From the NCBI RefSeq assembly GCF_026130545.1, contig NZ_JAMOIM010000001.1, positions 496,001 through 560,000 on the forward strand: 64,000 nt of DNA, written 5' to 3'. Source of the DNA: Lichenifustis flavocetrariae (GTDB taxonomy: Bacteria > Pseudomonadota > Alphaproteobacteria > Rhizobiales > Beijerinckiaceae). Numbering within the stretch: position 1 is the first letter of the stretch; every line of letters begins with the position of its first letter. Made by a program: the position numbers and the translations under genes. A model generated the notes under the pieces. It saw only the letters and a program-made list of their open reading frames with translations, was not told where the DNA came from and made no database searches. This document shows positions 35,861 to 44,841 of this stretch, piece by piece.

Positions 35861-36919
35861 ATGACACAGGACAGTTCACCCATTCAGCAGGACGGCACCA
35901 GGCCCTCGCGTGCGAAGACGGCGCTGCAGACCGTCAAGAGCGTCTTGCCAAAGGCGCTCGTTGGTCCGTCGGAACACCGCAACCCGGGCACGGCCCTGAA
36001 GCCCGAATGGTTCGACACGATTCAGGTCAATCTGAGCGCCATCGAGCGGCGCGCGGCCACGATGGGTACACGGCGCTCAGTCAAGAAGAACTATCAGGCG
36101 GCGTGGCTCGTCAAGGCGATCACCTGCATCGATCTGACGACCTTGGCGGGCGACGATACGCCCGGCCGCGTCCACCGCCTGGCCATGAAAGCCCGCAGGC
36201 CCCTCCGTGACGACCTCGTCGAGGCGCTCGGTCTCGGCGACGCACCCCCGAAGGTCGGGGCTGTTTGCGTCTATCCCACCATGGTCGCGCCCGCCGTGAA
36301 AGCGCTGCGCGGGTCCGGAATTCCGGTCGCCTCGGTCGCCACTGGGTTTCCCGCCGGCCTCACCCCGTTGCCGCAGCGGCTCGCGGAAATCCGCTACGCG
36401 GTCGAGGAAGGTGCGGGCGAGATCGACATCGTGATCACCCGTGCGCATGTGCTTCTCGGCGAGTGGCAGGCACTTTACGACGAGGTCGCGGCCATGCGTG
36501 AGGCCTGCGGGCCGGCCCACCTCAAGGCGATCCTGGGAACCGGCGATTTGAAAACCCTGCGCAACGTCTACAAGGCCTCGATGGTGGCCATGCAGGCCGG
36601 CGCGGATTTCATCAAGACCTCGACCGGAAAGGAAGACGTCAACGCCACCATGCCGGTCAGCCTGACGATGATCCGGGCCTTGCGGGACTACGGCGACTTG
36701 ACCGGCGAGCGCGTCGGCTTCAAACCCGCCGGCGGCCTCAAGACCGCCAAGGATGCCTTGAATTGGCTGACCCTGATGAAAGAGGAACTCGGCCATCCCT
36801 GGCTGCAGCCCGACCTCTTCCGCATCGGCGCGAGCTCGATGCTGGCCGATATCGAACGCCAGCTCGAACATCACGTCACGGGCCAATATGCTTCGGCAGC
36901 CCACCACGCGATGGCCTAG
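35861..36919 (+). CDS. deoC: Deoxyribose-phosphate aldolase
   Basis: 352 residues. Class I aldolase that splits 2-deoxyribose 5-phosphate into glyceraldehyde 3-phosphate and acetaldehyde. Schiff-base Lys252 in DFIKTSTGKEDVNAT, the second active-site Lys288 in RVGFKPAGGLKTA, and Asp in GAGEIDIVITR. It is longer than the roughly 250-residue E. coli type because of an N-terminal extension of about 90 residues (QTVKSVLPKALVGPSEHRNP), a feature of a subfamily of longer DeoC proteins. It is divergent from the kinase/epimerase genes and upstream of an aldehyde dehydrogenase that could oxidise the acetaldehyde. Confidence 0.95.
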   Translation: MTQDSSPIQQDGTRPSRAKTALQTVKSVLPKALVGPSEHRNPGTALKPEWFDTIQVNLSAIERRAATMGTRRSVKKNYQAAWLVKAITCIDLTTLAGDDTPGRVHRLAMKARRPLRDDLVEALGLGDAPPKVGAVCVYPTMVAPAVKALRGSGIPVASVATGFPAGLTPLPQRLAEIRYAVEEGAGEIDIVITRAHVLLGEWQALYDEVAAMREACGPAHLKAILGTGDLKTLRNVYKASMVAMQAGADFIKTSTGKEDVNATMPVSLTMIRALRDYGDLTGERVGFKPAGGLKTAKDALNWLTLMKEELGHPWLQPDLFRIGASSMLADIERQLEHHVTGQYASAAHHAMA

Positions 36920-36930
36920 CGAAGCGTCCT

Positions 36931-37055
36931 CCCTTCTCCCGCACGAGCGGGAGAAGGTGCCCGGTAGTGCGGATGAGGGTCACCTCAACGCCGAGCTTCC
37001 CCTCATCCGACCCGGCTGCGCCGGGCCACCTTCTCCCGCTCGCACGGGAGAAGGG
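36931..37055. repeat. RIME-like intergenic inverted repeat
   Basis: A 29-base arm at 36931-36959 (CCCTTCTCCCGCACGAGCGG then GAGAAGGTG) is the reverse complement of 37027-37055 with one mismatched pair; each arm is itself a hairpin. Between them CGGATGAGGG and CCCTCATCCG form a further stem. This nested palindrome architecture is that of the RIME-type intergenic elements of Rhizobiales. It lies between deoC and the aldehyde dehydrogenase gene and could shape mRNA processing. Confidence 0.8.
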
Positions 37056-37075
37056 ACGCATAGCGGACCCCCTCG

Positions 37076-39475
37076 ATGCCCCAGATCAAAGAGATCCTCG
37101 AAACTATGGATTATGGCCCTGCGCCCGAAGCCGCCGATCATGTGCGGGAGTGGCTGAAGGCGCATGCCGCGGGCTTTGGCCACTTCATCGACGGCCGTTT
37201 CACGACGCCTGTCGCAGATCAGACCTTCGAGGTGCGAGACCCGGCGCGGGATGAGACAATCGCCACGGTCTCGCAGGGAAGCTCCCAAGATGTCGATGCC
37301 GCGGTTGAGGCGGCCCGGGCCGCCCTCGCAGGATGGTCGGCGACACCCGGCCACATTCGCGCTCGGCACCTTTATGCTTTGGCGCGCCACATCCAGAAGC
37401 GTGAACGCTTCCTGTCGGTGCTGGAATCCATCGACAATGGCAAGCCGATCCGAGAGTCGCGCGATATCGACATCCCGCTCGTTGCCCGGCATTTCTATCA
37501 TCACGCCGGCTGGGCCGAACTCATCGCCAGCGAGTTTCCGGACCACGCGCCGGTCGGCGTCTGCGGTCAGATCATTCCCTGGAACTTCCCGCTTCTGATG
37601 CTGGCCTGGAAGATCGCGCCGGCGCTCGCGGCGGGCAACACCGTGGTCTTGAAGCCGGCCGAATTCACGCCGCTCACGGCCTTGGCCTTCGCAGAGGTTT
37701 GCCGGGAGGCCGGGCTGCCCAGGGGCGTCGTCAATATCGTCACCGGTGACGGCGCGACAGGCGCGGCTCTCGTGAAGCACCCCGGGATCGACAAGGTCGC
37801 ATTCACGGGTTCGACCGACGTCGGCCGGCTGATCCGCGAGCAGACGGCGGGTTCGGGCAAGAAACTTTCGCTCGAACTTGGCGGCAAGTCTCCCTTCATC
37901 GTGTTCGAGGACGCCGACCTCGATGGCGCGGTCGAGGGCGTTGTCGATGCCATCTGGTTCAACCAGGGTCAGGTCTGCTGTGCCGGCTCGCGGCTCCTGG
38001 TGCAGGAAGGTGTCGCGGCACGATTCCACGCCAAGCTGAAGCGGCGCATGGCGACGCTGCGGGTCGGCGATCCGCTCGACAAGTCGGTCGACGTCGGCGC
38101 CATCGTGGCGCCCGTCCAGCTCCAGCGGATTCGCGAGCTGGTGGCGAAAGGCGAGCAGGAGGGCGCAACTCTCTTCCAGGCCGATACGGCTCTGCCGCAG
38201 AATGGTTGCTTCTTCCCGCCGACGCTGTTCACCGACGTGGCGCCAGCCTCCACCATAGCCGAGGTCGAGATCTTTGGCCCCGTGGCCGTCTCCATGACGT
38301 TCCGGACGCCCGACGAGGCCGTGGCGCTCGCCAATAACACCCGTTACGGCCTTGCCGCCTCCATCTGGTCGGAAAACATCAACCTCGCGCTCGACACGGC
38401 CGCCAAGGTGAAGGCGGGCGTCGTGTGGGTGAATTCGACCAATATGTTCGATGCCGCCGCCGGCTTCGGCGGCTACAAGGAAAGCGGATTTGGCCGCGAG
38501 GGCGGTCGCGAGGGACTGGCCGAGTATCTCGTTCCCGCTTGGCTGAAAAGCTTGCCAAAGGCGGAAGACGTACCGGCCCTGACGCTGTCGGCCCTGCCGG
38601 CCGAGACCGACGCCGGGGGAGCGGCTACGCTGACCATCGACCGCACGGCCAAGCTCTACATCGGCGGCAAGCAGACCCGTCCGGACTCAGGCTATTCCAC
38701 GACGGTCCGCGATGCCGCGGGAGCGCCGCTGGGGCAGGTTGGCCTCGGCAATCGGAAGGACATCCGCAACGCGGTCGAGGCCGCCGCCAAGGCTGGCGCC
38801 TGGGGTGCCGCCACCGCCCACAACCGCGCGCAGGTTCTCTACTACGTGGCCGAAAACCTGCACGCGCGGGCGCCCGAATTCGCGCAACGTCTCTTGGCGA
38901 CTGGCGCGTCGCCGGAGCGGGCGGAGCGCGAAGTGGCGGCCGCCGTCGAACGTACCTTTTTCTACGCCGCCTGGGCCGACAAATATGACGGGCAGGTTCA
39001 TGCCACCCGGTCCCGCCATGTCACCTTGGCCATGCATGAGCCCTGGGGCGTCATGGGTCTCGTCTGCCCTGACGAGGCGCCGCTTTTGGGCTTCGTGTCC
39101 TTGCTGATGCCGGCGATCGCCATGGGCAACCGCGCCGTGATCGTTCCCTCGGTCGTTCAGCCGCTTCTCGCCACGGAGTTCTATCAGGTTCTCGACACGA
39201 GCGATGTGCCGGCCGGCGTCGTCAATATCGTCACGGGGGAACGGGAGCCTCTGGCACGAACACTGGCTGAACACCACGACGTCGCGGCCCTGTGGTATGT
39301 GGGCTCGCGCCAGGGGTGCGCCGCGGTCGAAAAAGCCTCGGCCGCCAACCTCAAAGGCACCTGGGTCAGCGATGGCCGGGTGCGCGACTGGTTCTCGGCC
39401 GAGCAGGGGCAAGGACGGGAATATCTGCGTCATGCCACCCAAGTGAAGAACATCTGGGTGCCTTATGGCGAGTAG
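37076..39475 (+). CDS. Two-domain aldehyde dehydrogenase (ALDH16-like)
   Basis: 799 residues, far longer than the usual 480-500. Domain 1 (about 35-500) is a complete ALDH: IIPWNFPLLM, VAFTGSTDVGRLI, catalytic Glu in LELGGKSPF, nucleophile Cys301 in NQGQVCCAGSR, EIFGPV and GYKESGFGREGG. Domain 2 (about 525-799) repeats the ALDH start (KLYIGGKQTRPDSGYSTTVR; EPWGVMGLVCPDEAPLL) but lacks the Cys/Glu catalytic half. This arrangement is that of ALDH16 enzymes. Next to deoC it may oxidise acetaldehyde to acetate. Start at 37076 directly after the repeat. Confidence 0.88.
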   Translation: MPQIKEILETMDYGPAPEAADHVREWLKAHAAGFGHFIDGRFTTPVADQTFEVRDPARDETIATVSQGSSQDVDAAVEAARAALAGWSATPGHIRARHLYALARHIQKRERFLSVLESIDNGKPIRESRDIDIPLVARHFYHHAGWAELIASEFPDHAPVGVCGQIIPWNFPLLMLAWKIAPALAAGNTVVLKPAEFTPLTALAFAEVCREAGLPRGVVNIVTGDGATGAALVKHPGIDKVAFTGSTDVGRLIREQTAGSGKKLSLELGGKSPFIVFEDADLDGAVEGVVDAIWFNQGQVCCAGSRLLVQEGVAARFHAKLKRRMATLRVGDPLDKSVDVGAIVAPVQLQRIRELVAKGEQEGATLFQADTALPQNGCFFPPTLFTDVAPASTIAEVEIFGPVAVSMTFRTPDEAVALANNTRYGLAASIWSENINLALDTAAKVKAGVVWVNSTNMFDAAAGFGGYKESGFGREGGREGLAEYLVPAWLKSLPKAEDVPALTLSALPAETDAGGAATLTIDRTAKLYIGGKQTRPDSGYSTTVRDAAGAPLGQVGLGNRKDIRNAVEAAAKAGAWGAATAHNRAQVLYYVAENLHARAPEFAQRLLATGASPERAEREVAAAVERTFFYAAWADKYDGQVHATRSRHVTLAMHEPWGVMGLVCPDEAPLLGFVSLLMPAIAMGNRAVIVPSVVQPLLATEFYQVLDTSDVPAGVVNIVTGEREPLARTLAEHHDVAALWYVGSRQGCAAVEKASAANLKGTWVSDGRVRDWFSAEQGQGREYLRHATQVKNIWVPYGE

Positions 39476-39572
39476 CCGCTCCATCCATTGGGCCACATGA
39501 CGCGACGGATGGGTTTGTCATCGTCATGGGAAACGTTGAGTGTGAACAGCTGAGGGGCGAGGTCGAGCGTCG

Positions 39573-40304
39573 ATGGCGGTGAGCAAGGCCAAGCGCGTCG
39601 CCGCCCTTGCCGATGGGCTCTCCGAGCGGCGCGTGATGCATCTTCGCGACGCGGCCAGCATGCTCGGCGTCTCTGAAATGACGGTCCGGCGCGACATCGC
39701 CGACCACGCCGACCAATTCACTTACCTCGGCGGCCACATCATGCTGGCTTCCGAAATCGAACCCGACAGACCCTACGAACTCGCAACCGCGGCGGACAGC
39801 CATGCCCAGGCGAAGCGAGACGCTTGCGTTCATGCGGCCAAACACATCCGGGACGAGGAAACGATCTTCATCGACTGTGGGACGACGCTGATCCATATGA
39901 TCGACCTCATCCCCGACACGGCTGCCGTCACGGTGATCTGCTATGCCCTGAACGTCGCCGAACGGCTGGCGCGGCGGCCCAACATCACGATGCTGATGTT
40001 GGGGGGATTGTTCTACCCGGCCTCGGCTTCGTTCTCGGCACACCAGGATCTGGCGCTCCTCGACGGGATCGGCATCAATGTCGCGTTCCTGTCGGCGGCC
40101 GGGGTCGACGCCAAGCGCGGCGCCACCTGCGAGCATTTTCATGAGGCTCAGGTCAAGCGGAAGGTCTTGTCGCTGGCGCGCGAGAGTTACCTCGTGGCTG
40201 ACACGAGCAAGATTGGGAAGCTGAAGCGGGCTTTCTTCGCGCCCCTGGGTGCCTTCACGGCCCTGATCGCGGAAAACGGCGAAATCATACTACCGGCGGA
40301 CTGA
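39573..40304 (+). CDS. DeoR/GlpR-family transcriptional regulator
   Basis: 243 residues. N-terminal winged helix of DeoR type (LRDAASMLGVSEMTVRRDIA is the recognition helix) and C-terminal sugar-phosphate sensor domain resembling ribose-5-phosphate isomerase (TIFIDCGTTLIHMIDLIP, LMLGGLFYPASASF, DTSKIGKLK). GAGGGG lies ahead of the start. Its position after deoC and the aldehyde dehydrogenase makes it the likely local repressor, released by a phosphorylated sugar. It converges on the Gfo/Idh gene with a 15-base overlap of the 3' ends. Confidence 0.88.
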   Translation: MAVSKAKRVAALADGLSERRVMHLRDAASMLGVSEMTVRRDIADHADQFTYLGGHIMLASEIEPDRPYELATAADSHAQAKRDACVHAAKHIRDEETIFIDCGTTLIHMIDLIPDTAAVTVICYALNVAERLARRPNITMLMLGGLFYPASASFSAHQDLALLDGIGINVAFLSAAGVDAKRGATCEHFHEAQVKRKVLSLARESYLVADTSKIGKLKRAFFAPLGAFTALIAENGEIILPAD

Positions 40305-41351
40305 AGCGACCGCGATCGTCTCGCCGCGCCAGACCTCGGGTGCCACGGCCCGGCCGCTCTCGGCGGCCGCATAGGCGGCATCCACCAAGGCGTAGGTGTT
40401 GAGGTTGTCTGCTCCGCTGGTCTCGGCCTCGCGGCCGGCCCGCCACGCCGCGATGATAGCCCTCTGGGTGAGCAGCACGCTTTCCTGAGCCACATGCCAG
40501 GGCGCTTGCGTCCACGGCAGCAGAGGGGATCCGATCGAACGCTCACTTACCTCATTCCCGGATGTCACGACCATCCGGAAATCCTCATGCACTTTGATGG
40601 AGCCTGTCTCGCCTTCGATGGTGACGAGCGTCTGGGGAAAGGAATCCGGAATCTGTCGCGCCTCGTAGGTGCATTCGACGAGGCTAACGGCGCCCGACGT
40701 ATGGCGAAGAAGCATGGTGGCCGTGTCTTCGCCGACATTTCGCGGATTGCGCTGCTGGGTTTCGCAAGACAGATGGCGCACCTCGCCCAGGAAGACGCGG
40801 GCGAGATCCAGAACGTGAATGCCGACATCCAGAATGGCGAGCTTCTTATCCTGATGAAAATAGGGCTGGGTTTTGTAGACATCGAAGCCGGTGCGGAACG
40901 CGAAGCGGCCCCACGTCGGTGCCCCGATCGCACCGGAAGCGAGAACCTCGCGGACCGCCTGCATCGGCGCCTGAAAGCGAAAATTTTCATGGACCGCAAG
41001 CGGCACGCGCGCAGCCCTGGCGGTCTCGACCATCGACACACATTGCTGCCAGTCGGACGCGAAAGGTTTCTGGACGATCGTTCGCACCCCGTGACGGACA
41101 GCGAGGCACACCAGATCGTGATGCGTCTCCATGCGGGTCGCGATGTCGACGAAATCGAGCTGCTCGCTCTCGAACAGGGTTTGCGGGTCGGTGTAATGGC
41201 GAGGAACACCGAAGGTGTCGGCGGCCGCTTTCGCCTTGACCGGGTCGATATCGCAAACTGCGACGAGCTCGATGCCCTCTGCCCGCATGTCGCGCCAGGC
41301 ATTGAGATGGTTCTGGGCGAAGAACCCGCAGCCGATCAAGGCACCGCGCAT
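40290..41351 (-). CDS. Gfo/Idh/MocA family oxidoreductase
   Basis: 353 residues. NAD(P)-binding Rossmann domain at the N-terminus (GALIGCGFFAQNHLNAW), then DFVDIATRMETHH and the QKPFA motif (the family's EKP with Gln for Glu; the catalytic Lys is kept). In the C-terminal substrate domain, ENFRFQ and LDVGIHVLDLARVF carry the typical His. Members oxidise or epimerise sugars and inositols. It ends against the DeoR-type gene and may belong to the same sugar locus. The substrate is unknown. Confidence 0.85.
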   Translation of the reverse strand: MRGALIGCGFFAQNHLNAWRDMRAEGIELVAVCDIDPVKAKAAADTFGVPRHYTDPQTLFESEQLDFVDIATRMETHHDLVCLAVRHGVRTIVQKPFASDWQQCVSMVETARAARVPLAVHENFRFQAPMQAVREVLASGAIGAPTWGRFAFRTGFDVYKTQPYFHQDKKLAILDVGIHVLDLARVFLGEVRHLSCETQQRNPRNVGEDTATMLLRHTSGAVSLVECTYEARQIPDSFPQTLVTIEGETGSIKVHEDFRMVVTSGNEVSERSIGSPLLPWTQAPWHVAQESVLLTQRAIIAAWRAGREAETSGADNLNTYALVDAAYAAAESGRAVAPEVWRGETIAVASVRR

Positions 41352-41412
41352 GTGAATTCCACCTGTGATGATTGCTTCGACGAGCCCGCGTCAGTTTTGA
41401 TGCAGTCGGGGC

Positions 41413-42603
41413 CTATCGCCGGCGCAGCGCCTCGACGCCCGGAAGCACCTTGCCCTCCAGCCATTCCAAGAATGCCCCGCCTGCGGTCGAAAGGTAGGTG
41501 AAGTGGTCGGCGACGCCGGCGCCATTCAGCGCCGATACCGTATCGCCTCCGCCCGCAACCGTAACCAGAGACCCGCTTTCCGTCAGCTTCGCGGCGGCTT
41601 GCGCCACACGGGTCGTGCCGGTGTCGAAGGGCTTCAGCTCGAAGGCGCCGAACGGTCCGTTCCACACGATCGTCTTGGCGCGTTGCAAGATGGCTGTGAT
41701 CGCATCGATCGACTTCGGTCCAATGTCGAGAATCATTTCGTCGGGCGCGACGTTGTCGACATCGACGACCCGAGACGCGGCGCCGGCCTTGAACTCCTTG
41801 GCGACCGTCGCGTCGACGGGAAGCACGATCTCGCACTTACCCGCGTTGGCGAGGATCTGTCTGGCCGTATCCGTGAGGTCGTGCTCACATAATGATTTGC
41901 CGACATCCTTGCCCTGCGCGGCCAGGAACGTGTTGGCCATGCCGCCGCCGATGATCAGGATATCGACCTTCTTGACCAGATTGCCCAAGAGATCGAGCTT
42001 GGTCGAGACCTTGGCCCCGCCCACGATCGCGGCCACGGGACGTTCCGGCTTTTCAAGCGCGCGTGTCAACGCATCGAGTTCGGCCTGCATCGAGCGGCCC
42101 GCATAGGCTGGAAGACGTCGGGCGAGACCTTCGGTGGAGGCATGGGCACGATGGGCGGCCGAGAAGGCGTCGTTGACGTAGATGTCGCCCAGCGCCGCGA
42201 GCTCGTCGATGAAGGCGTCTTCGTTCTTTTCCTCACCCTTGTGAAACCGCGTGTTTTCGAGCAGCAGCACGTCACCGTTCTTCATGGCGGTGACAGCCGC
42301 GACGGCCGGCTCTCCAATCGTATGCGGCACGAAGCTCACGTGGTGACCGACATGGTCGATCATGGCCTCGGCCACGCGCCGGAGCGAATTGATCTCGTCC
42401 GGTCCGCCCTTCGGCCGTCCGAAGTGAGCGAGCAGGATCACTTTCCCGCCAGCATCGGCGATATGTCGGATGGTCGGTACCACGCGCTCGATCCGGGTGG
42501 TGTCGCTCACCCGGCCGTTTTCCATCGGAACGTTCAGATCGACACGGACCAGGACCCTTTTACCGGCCAGATCCGCATCGTCGAGAGTGCTGAAATCGCT
42601 CAT
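41413..42603 (-). CDS. pgk: Phosphoglycerate kinase
   Basis: 396 residues. Interconverts 1,3-bisphosphoglycerate plus ADP and 3-phosphoglycerate plus ATP. N-terminal [19 protein letters not shown], substrate Arg in [47 protein letters not shown] and the nucleotide loop [15 protein letters not shown] 42603 ([16 protein letters not shown]) is preceded by GGAGAC; an ATG 18 codons upstream adds a non-conserved leader. It lies downstream of gap on the same strand, the usual glycolytic pair. Confidence 0.96.
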   Translation of the reverse strand: MSDFSTLDDADLAGKRVLVRVDLNVPMENGRVSDTTRIERVVPTIRHIADAGGKVILLAHFGRPKGGPDEINSLRRVAEAMIDHVGHHVSFVPHTIGEPAVAAVTAMKNGDVLLLENTRFHKGEEKNEDAFIDELAALGDIYVNDAFSAAHRAHASTEGLARRLPAYAGRSMQAELDALTRALEKPERPVAAIVGGAKVSTKLDLLGNLVKKVDILIIGGGMANTFLAAQGKDVGKSLCEHDLTDTARQILANAGKCEIVLPVDATVAKEFKAGAASRVVDVDNVAPDEMILDIGPKSIDAITAILQRAKTIVWNGPFGAFELKPFDTGTTRVAQAAAKLTESGSLVTVAGGGDTVSALNGAGVADHFTYLSTAGGAFLEWLEGKVLPGVEALRRR

Positions 42604-42851
42604 GGAAGTCTCCGTCGTCATTCTCCCGTGCGAACGGAAGAGCTTGGGTTCATACATCTCGGATCAGGAAGGCCGCTTGCCCTTTCCCTCGCCGGCAGGG
42701 GCAGGGGGCGCAACGACCGACCCGACGCTTCGTTTTTAAAAAACTCGATCCGCTCCCACACTCAACCTCATCTCCTCTTCACAAGGGAAAAGGAGATTCT
42801 TCCCTGACGAGTGGACGCCTTATAGCGGGAGCGCGAGGGAGGCGGTGACCG
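42604..42851. other. gap-pgk intergenic region with repeat-like sequence
   Basis: 248 bases without a supported gene. A palindromic TTTTTAAAAAA run near 42737 and a short CTTTTCCCTTGTG-type hairpin pair near 42780 are visible, together with CTCCCGTGCGAAC, which recalls the arm of the repeat at 36931-37055. Possibly a decayed intergenic element that lets pgk be expressed apart from gap. Confidence 0.35.
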
Positions 42852-43859
42852 CTAGATGAGCTTCGCCATGGCGATGGCCGTGTCGCCCATGCGGTTCGAG
42901 AAGCCCCATTCGTTGTCGTACCAGGACACGACGCGCACGAAGGTGCCGTTGATCACCTTGGTCTGATCCATGTGGAAGATCGAGGACCGGGGGTCGTGGT
43001 TGAAGTCGCTGGAGACGTTCGGCTGCGTCGTGTAGCCGAGCACGCCCTCGAGTTCGCCTTCGGCGGCCTTCTTCATGGCCTCGTTGATCTCCGCGATGCT
43101 GGTCGCGCGCTTCGTCACGATCTTCAGGTCAACGAGCGACACATTGGGGGTCGGCACCCGGATTGCCGATCCGTCGAGCTTGCCCGCGAGTTCCGGCAGC
43201 ACGAGGCCGATGGCCTTTGCGGCACCCGTGGAGGTCGGGATCGACGACAGCGAGGCCGCGCGCGCCCGGTAGAGGTCCTTGTGCATCGTGTCGAGCGTCG
43301 GCTGGTCGCCCGTGTAGCTATGGATCGTCGTCATGAAACCATGCTCGATCCCGACGGTCTCATTGAGCACCTTGGCGATGGGCGCGAGGCAGTTGGTGGT
43401 GCAGGACCCGTTCGAGACGATCAGATGATCCTTCGTGAGCGTCTTGTCGTTTACGCCGTAGACGATCGTCGCATCGGCGCCGTCGGCCGGGGCCGAGACC
43501 AGGACGCGCTTGGCGCCGGCCTTGAGATGAGCCGAAGCCTTGTCCTTCGAGGTGAAGATGCCGGTGCATTCCATGGCGATGTCGATGCCGAGGTCCGCGT
43601 GCGGCAGCGTCGACGGATCCTTGATGGCCGTGACCTTGATGGGGCCGTAGCCAACGTCGATCGTGTCGCCCGAGACCTCCACCTTGTGCGGAAAGCGGCC
43701 ATGCACGCTGTCGAATCGCAGCAGGTGGGCATTGGTCTCGACCGGGCCGAGATCGTTGATCGCCACCACCTGAATGTCGGTGCGTCCCGATTCCACAATG
43801 GCCCGGAGGATGTTCCGTCCGATACGTCCGAAGCCGTTGATGGCAACTTTCACGGTCAT
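42852..43859 (-). CDS. gap: Type I glyceraldehyde-3-phosphate dehydrogenase
   Basis: 335 residues. NAD-dependent oxidation and phosphorylation of glyceraldehyde 3-phosphate. [15 protein letters not shown] at the N-terminus, nucleophile Cys in [40 protein letters not shown] and [13 protein letters not shown] at the end. It feeds pgk downstream and would also take the glyceraldehyde 3-phosphate released by deoC. The divergent 198-base region toward the DUF4164 gene carries its promoter. Confidence 0.97.
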   Translation of the reverse strand: MTVKVAINGFGRIGRNILRAIVESGRTDIQVVAINDLGPVETNAHLLRFDSVHGRFPHKVEVSGDTIDVGYGPIKVTAIKDPSTLPHADLGIDIAMECTGIFTSKDKASAHLKAGAKRVLVSAPADGADATIVYGVNDKTLTKDHLIVSNGSCTTNCLAPIAKVLNETVGIEHGFMTTIHSYTGDQPTLDTMHKDLYRARAASLSSIPTSTGAAKAIGLVLPELAGKLDGSAIRVPTPNVSLVDLKIVTKRATSIAEINEAMKKAAEGELEGVLGYTTQPNVSSDFNHDPRSSIFHMDQTKVINGTFVRVVSWYDNEWGFSNRMGDTAIAMAKLI

Positions 43860-44057
43860 TTCGTTTTCTCCTTCACACGGACGACTTGCCTCAAGCCGTT
43901 CCGCTCAGCAATCTTGAACTTGGAGCGCGCCGGCACGCCGAATCAGACGGGGTGGTTCGGAAAACGGCCGCCCCGCGGGACGACACCCCTTTTCAAGCCG
44001 CAGCTTGTACGGCAAAGCTGTTGCCGCCGCTACAGGCAAGGATGGCTGTTTTGATCC

Positions 44058-44357
44058 ATGGCGTTGCCCGACCGCTTGCACAATGCCGTCAAGAGCTTGA
44101 CGTCCGCGCTTGATCTTCTGGACGCCGCCGTTGAGCGGCGCATGCAGGCCGACGCGGCCCGCGGGGATCTCGAACAGGAACTGTCCGTTATGGCGGAGGA
44201 CCGCGCGCGCCTCGCCGACGATCTCGACCGGGCACTCACCAAAACCGAGCGTGTCGAGCGCGCCAACCGCGCGGTCGCGGAACGTCTCGATCGCATGAGC
44301 GAGGCCTGCACGGCGCTTCTCGATCAGGCCCCGCCCGAAGAACCTCCGCAGCCCTGA
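44058..44357 (+). CDS. DUF4164 coiled-coil protein
   Basis: 99 residues, almost entirely heptad-patterned helix (LHNAVKSLTSALDLLDAAVE; ELSVMAEDRARLADDLD), Pro-rich at the end. This size and position just before zapA are typical of DUF4164 proteins in Hyphomicrobiales. No function is established. An accessory role in Z-ring assembly is a guess from the neighbour 18 bases downstream. Confidence 0.8.
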   Translation: MALPDRLHNAVKSLTSALDLLDAAVERRMQADAARGDLEQELSVMAEDRARLADDLDRALTKTERVERANRAVAERLDRMSEACTALLDQAPPEEPPQP

Positions 44358-44375
44358 CCGCGATATAGAAGAGCA

Positions 44376-44744
44376 ATGGCCCAAGTCAGCGTTTCCATCG
44401 CCGGTCGCAATTATCGCATGGCTTGCGACGATGGCGAGGAAGGCCATCTCACGGAACTGGCGGCGCGCCTCGACGCGAAGATCACCGAGCTTCGAGGCCA
44501 TTTCGGCGAAATCGGCGATCAGCGCCTGACCGTGATGGCAGCGCTGACCATTGCGGACGATCTCAGCCGCGCCGACCAGAAGATCGAGGATCTCGAAAGC
44601 GAAGTGAAGCGCCTGAGCGGGCTCGACGCGGAGATCGAGGCGCGGGTCGCCGCGGCGGGCGAAGCCGTTGCGGGCTCGATCGAGGAAGCCGCGCGGCGGA
44701 TCGAACGTGTGGCACGGCAGCTGGACGGCGCCCGCCGGCCCTGA
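44376..44744 (+). CDS. zapA: Cell division protein ZapA
   Basis: 122 residues. FtsZ-ring stabiliser acting at midcell. Typical N-terminal globular part AQVSVSIAGRNYRMACDDGE and HLTELAARLDAKITELR, then GDQRLTVMAALTIADDL, then a long C-terminal coiled coil for tetramerisation. It follows DUF4164 by 18 bases. The 97 bases after it are too short for a typical 6S RNA, which in many proteobacteria follows zapA. Confidence 0.9.
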   Translation: MAQVSVSIAGRNYRMACDDGEEGHLTELAARLDAKITELRGHFGEIGDQRLTVMAALTIADDLSRADQKIEDLESEVKRLSGLDAEIEARVAAAGEAVAGSIEEAARRIERVARQLDGARRP

Positions 44745-44841
44745 ACGCGCATCGTTCCACCGGCCCTGGAAGGCCGCAGGGGTGGCGCTTTGCCGCCGAA
44801 TTTGCTTTGACGCCGCCTGCTTCCATGCTTGGACCTGTCTT

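Noticed and set aside
44745-44841. 6S RNA gene after zapA
   Set aside because: The gap is 97 bases, too short for a typical 6S RNA, and no long imperfect hairpin is visible.
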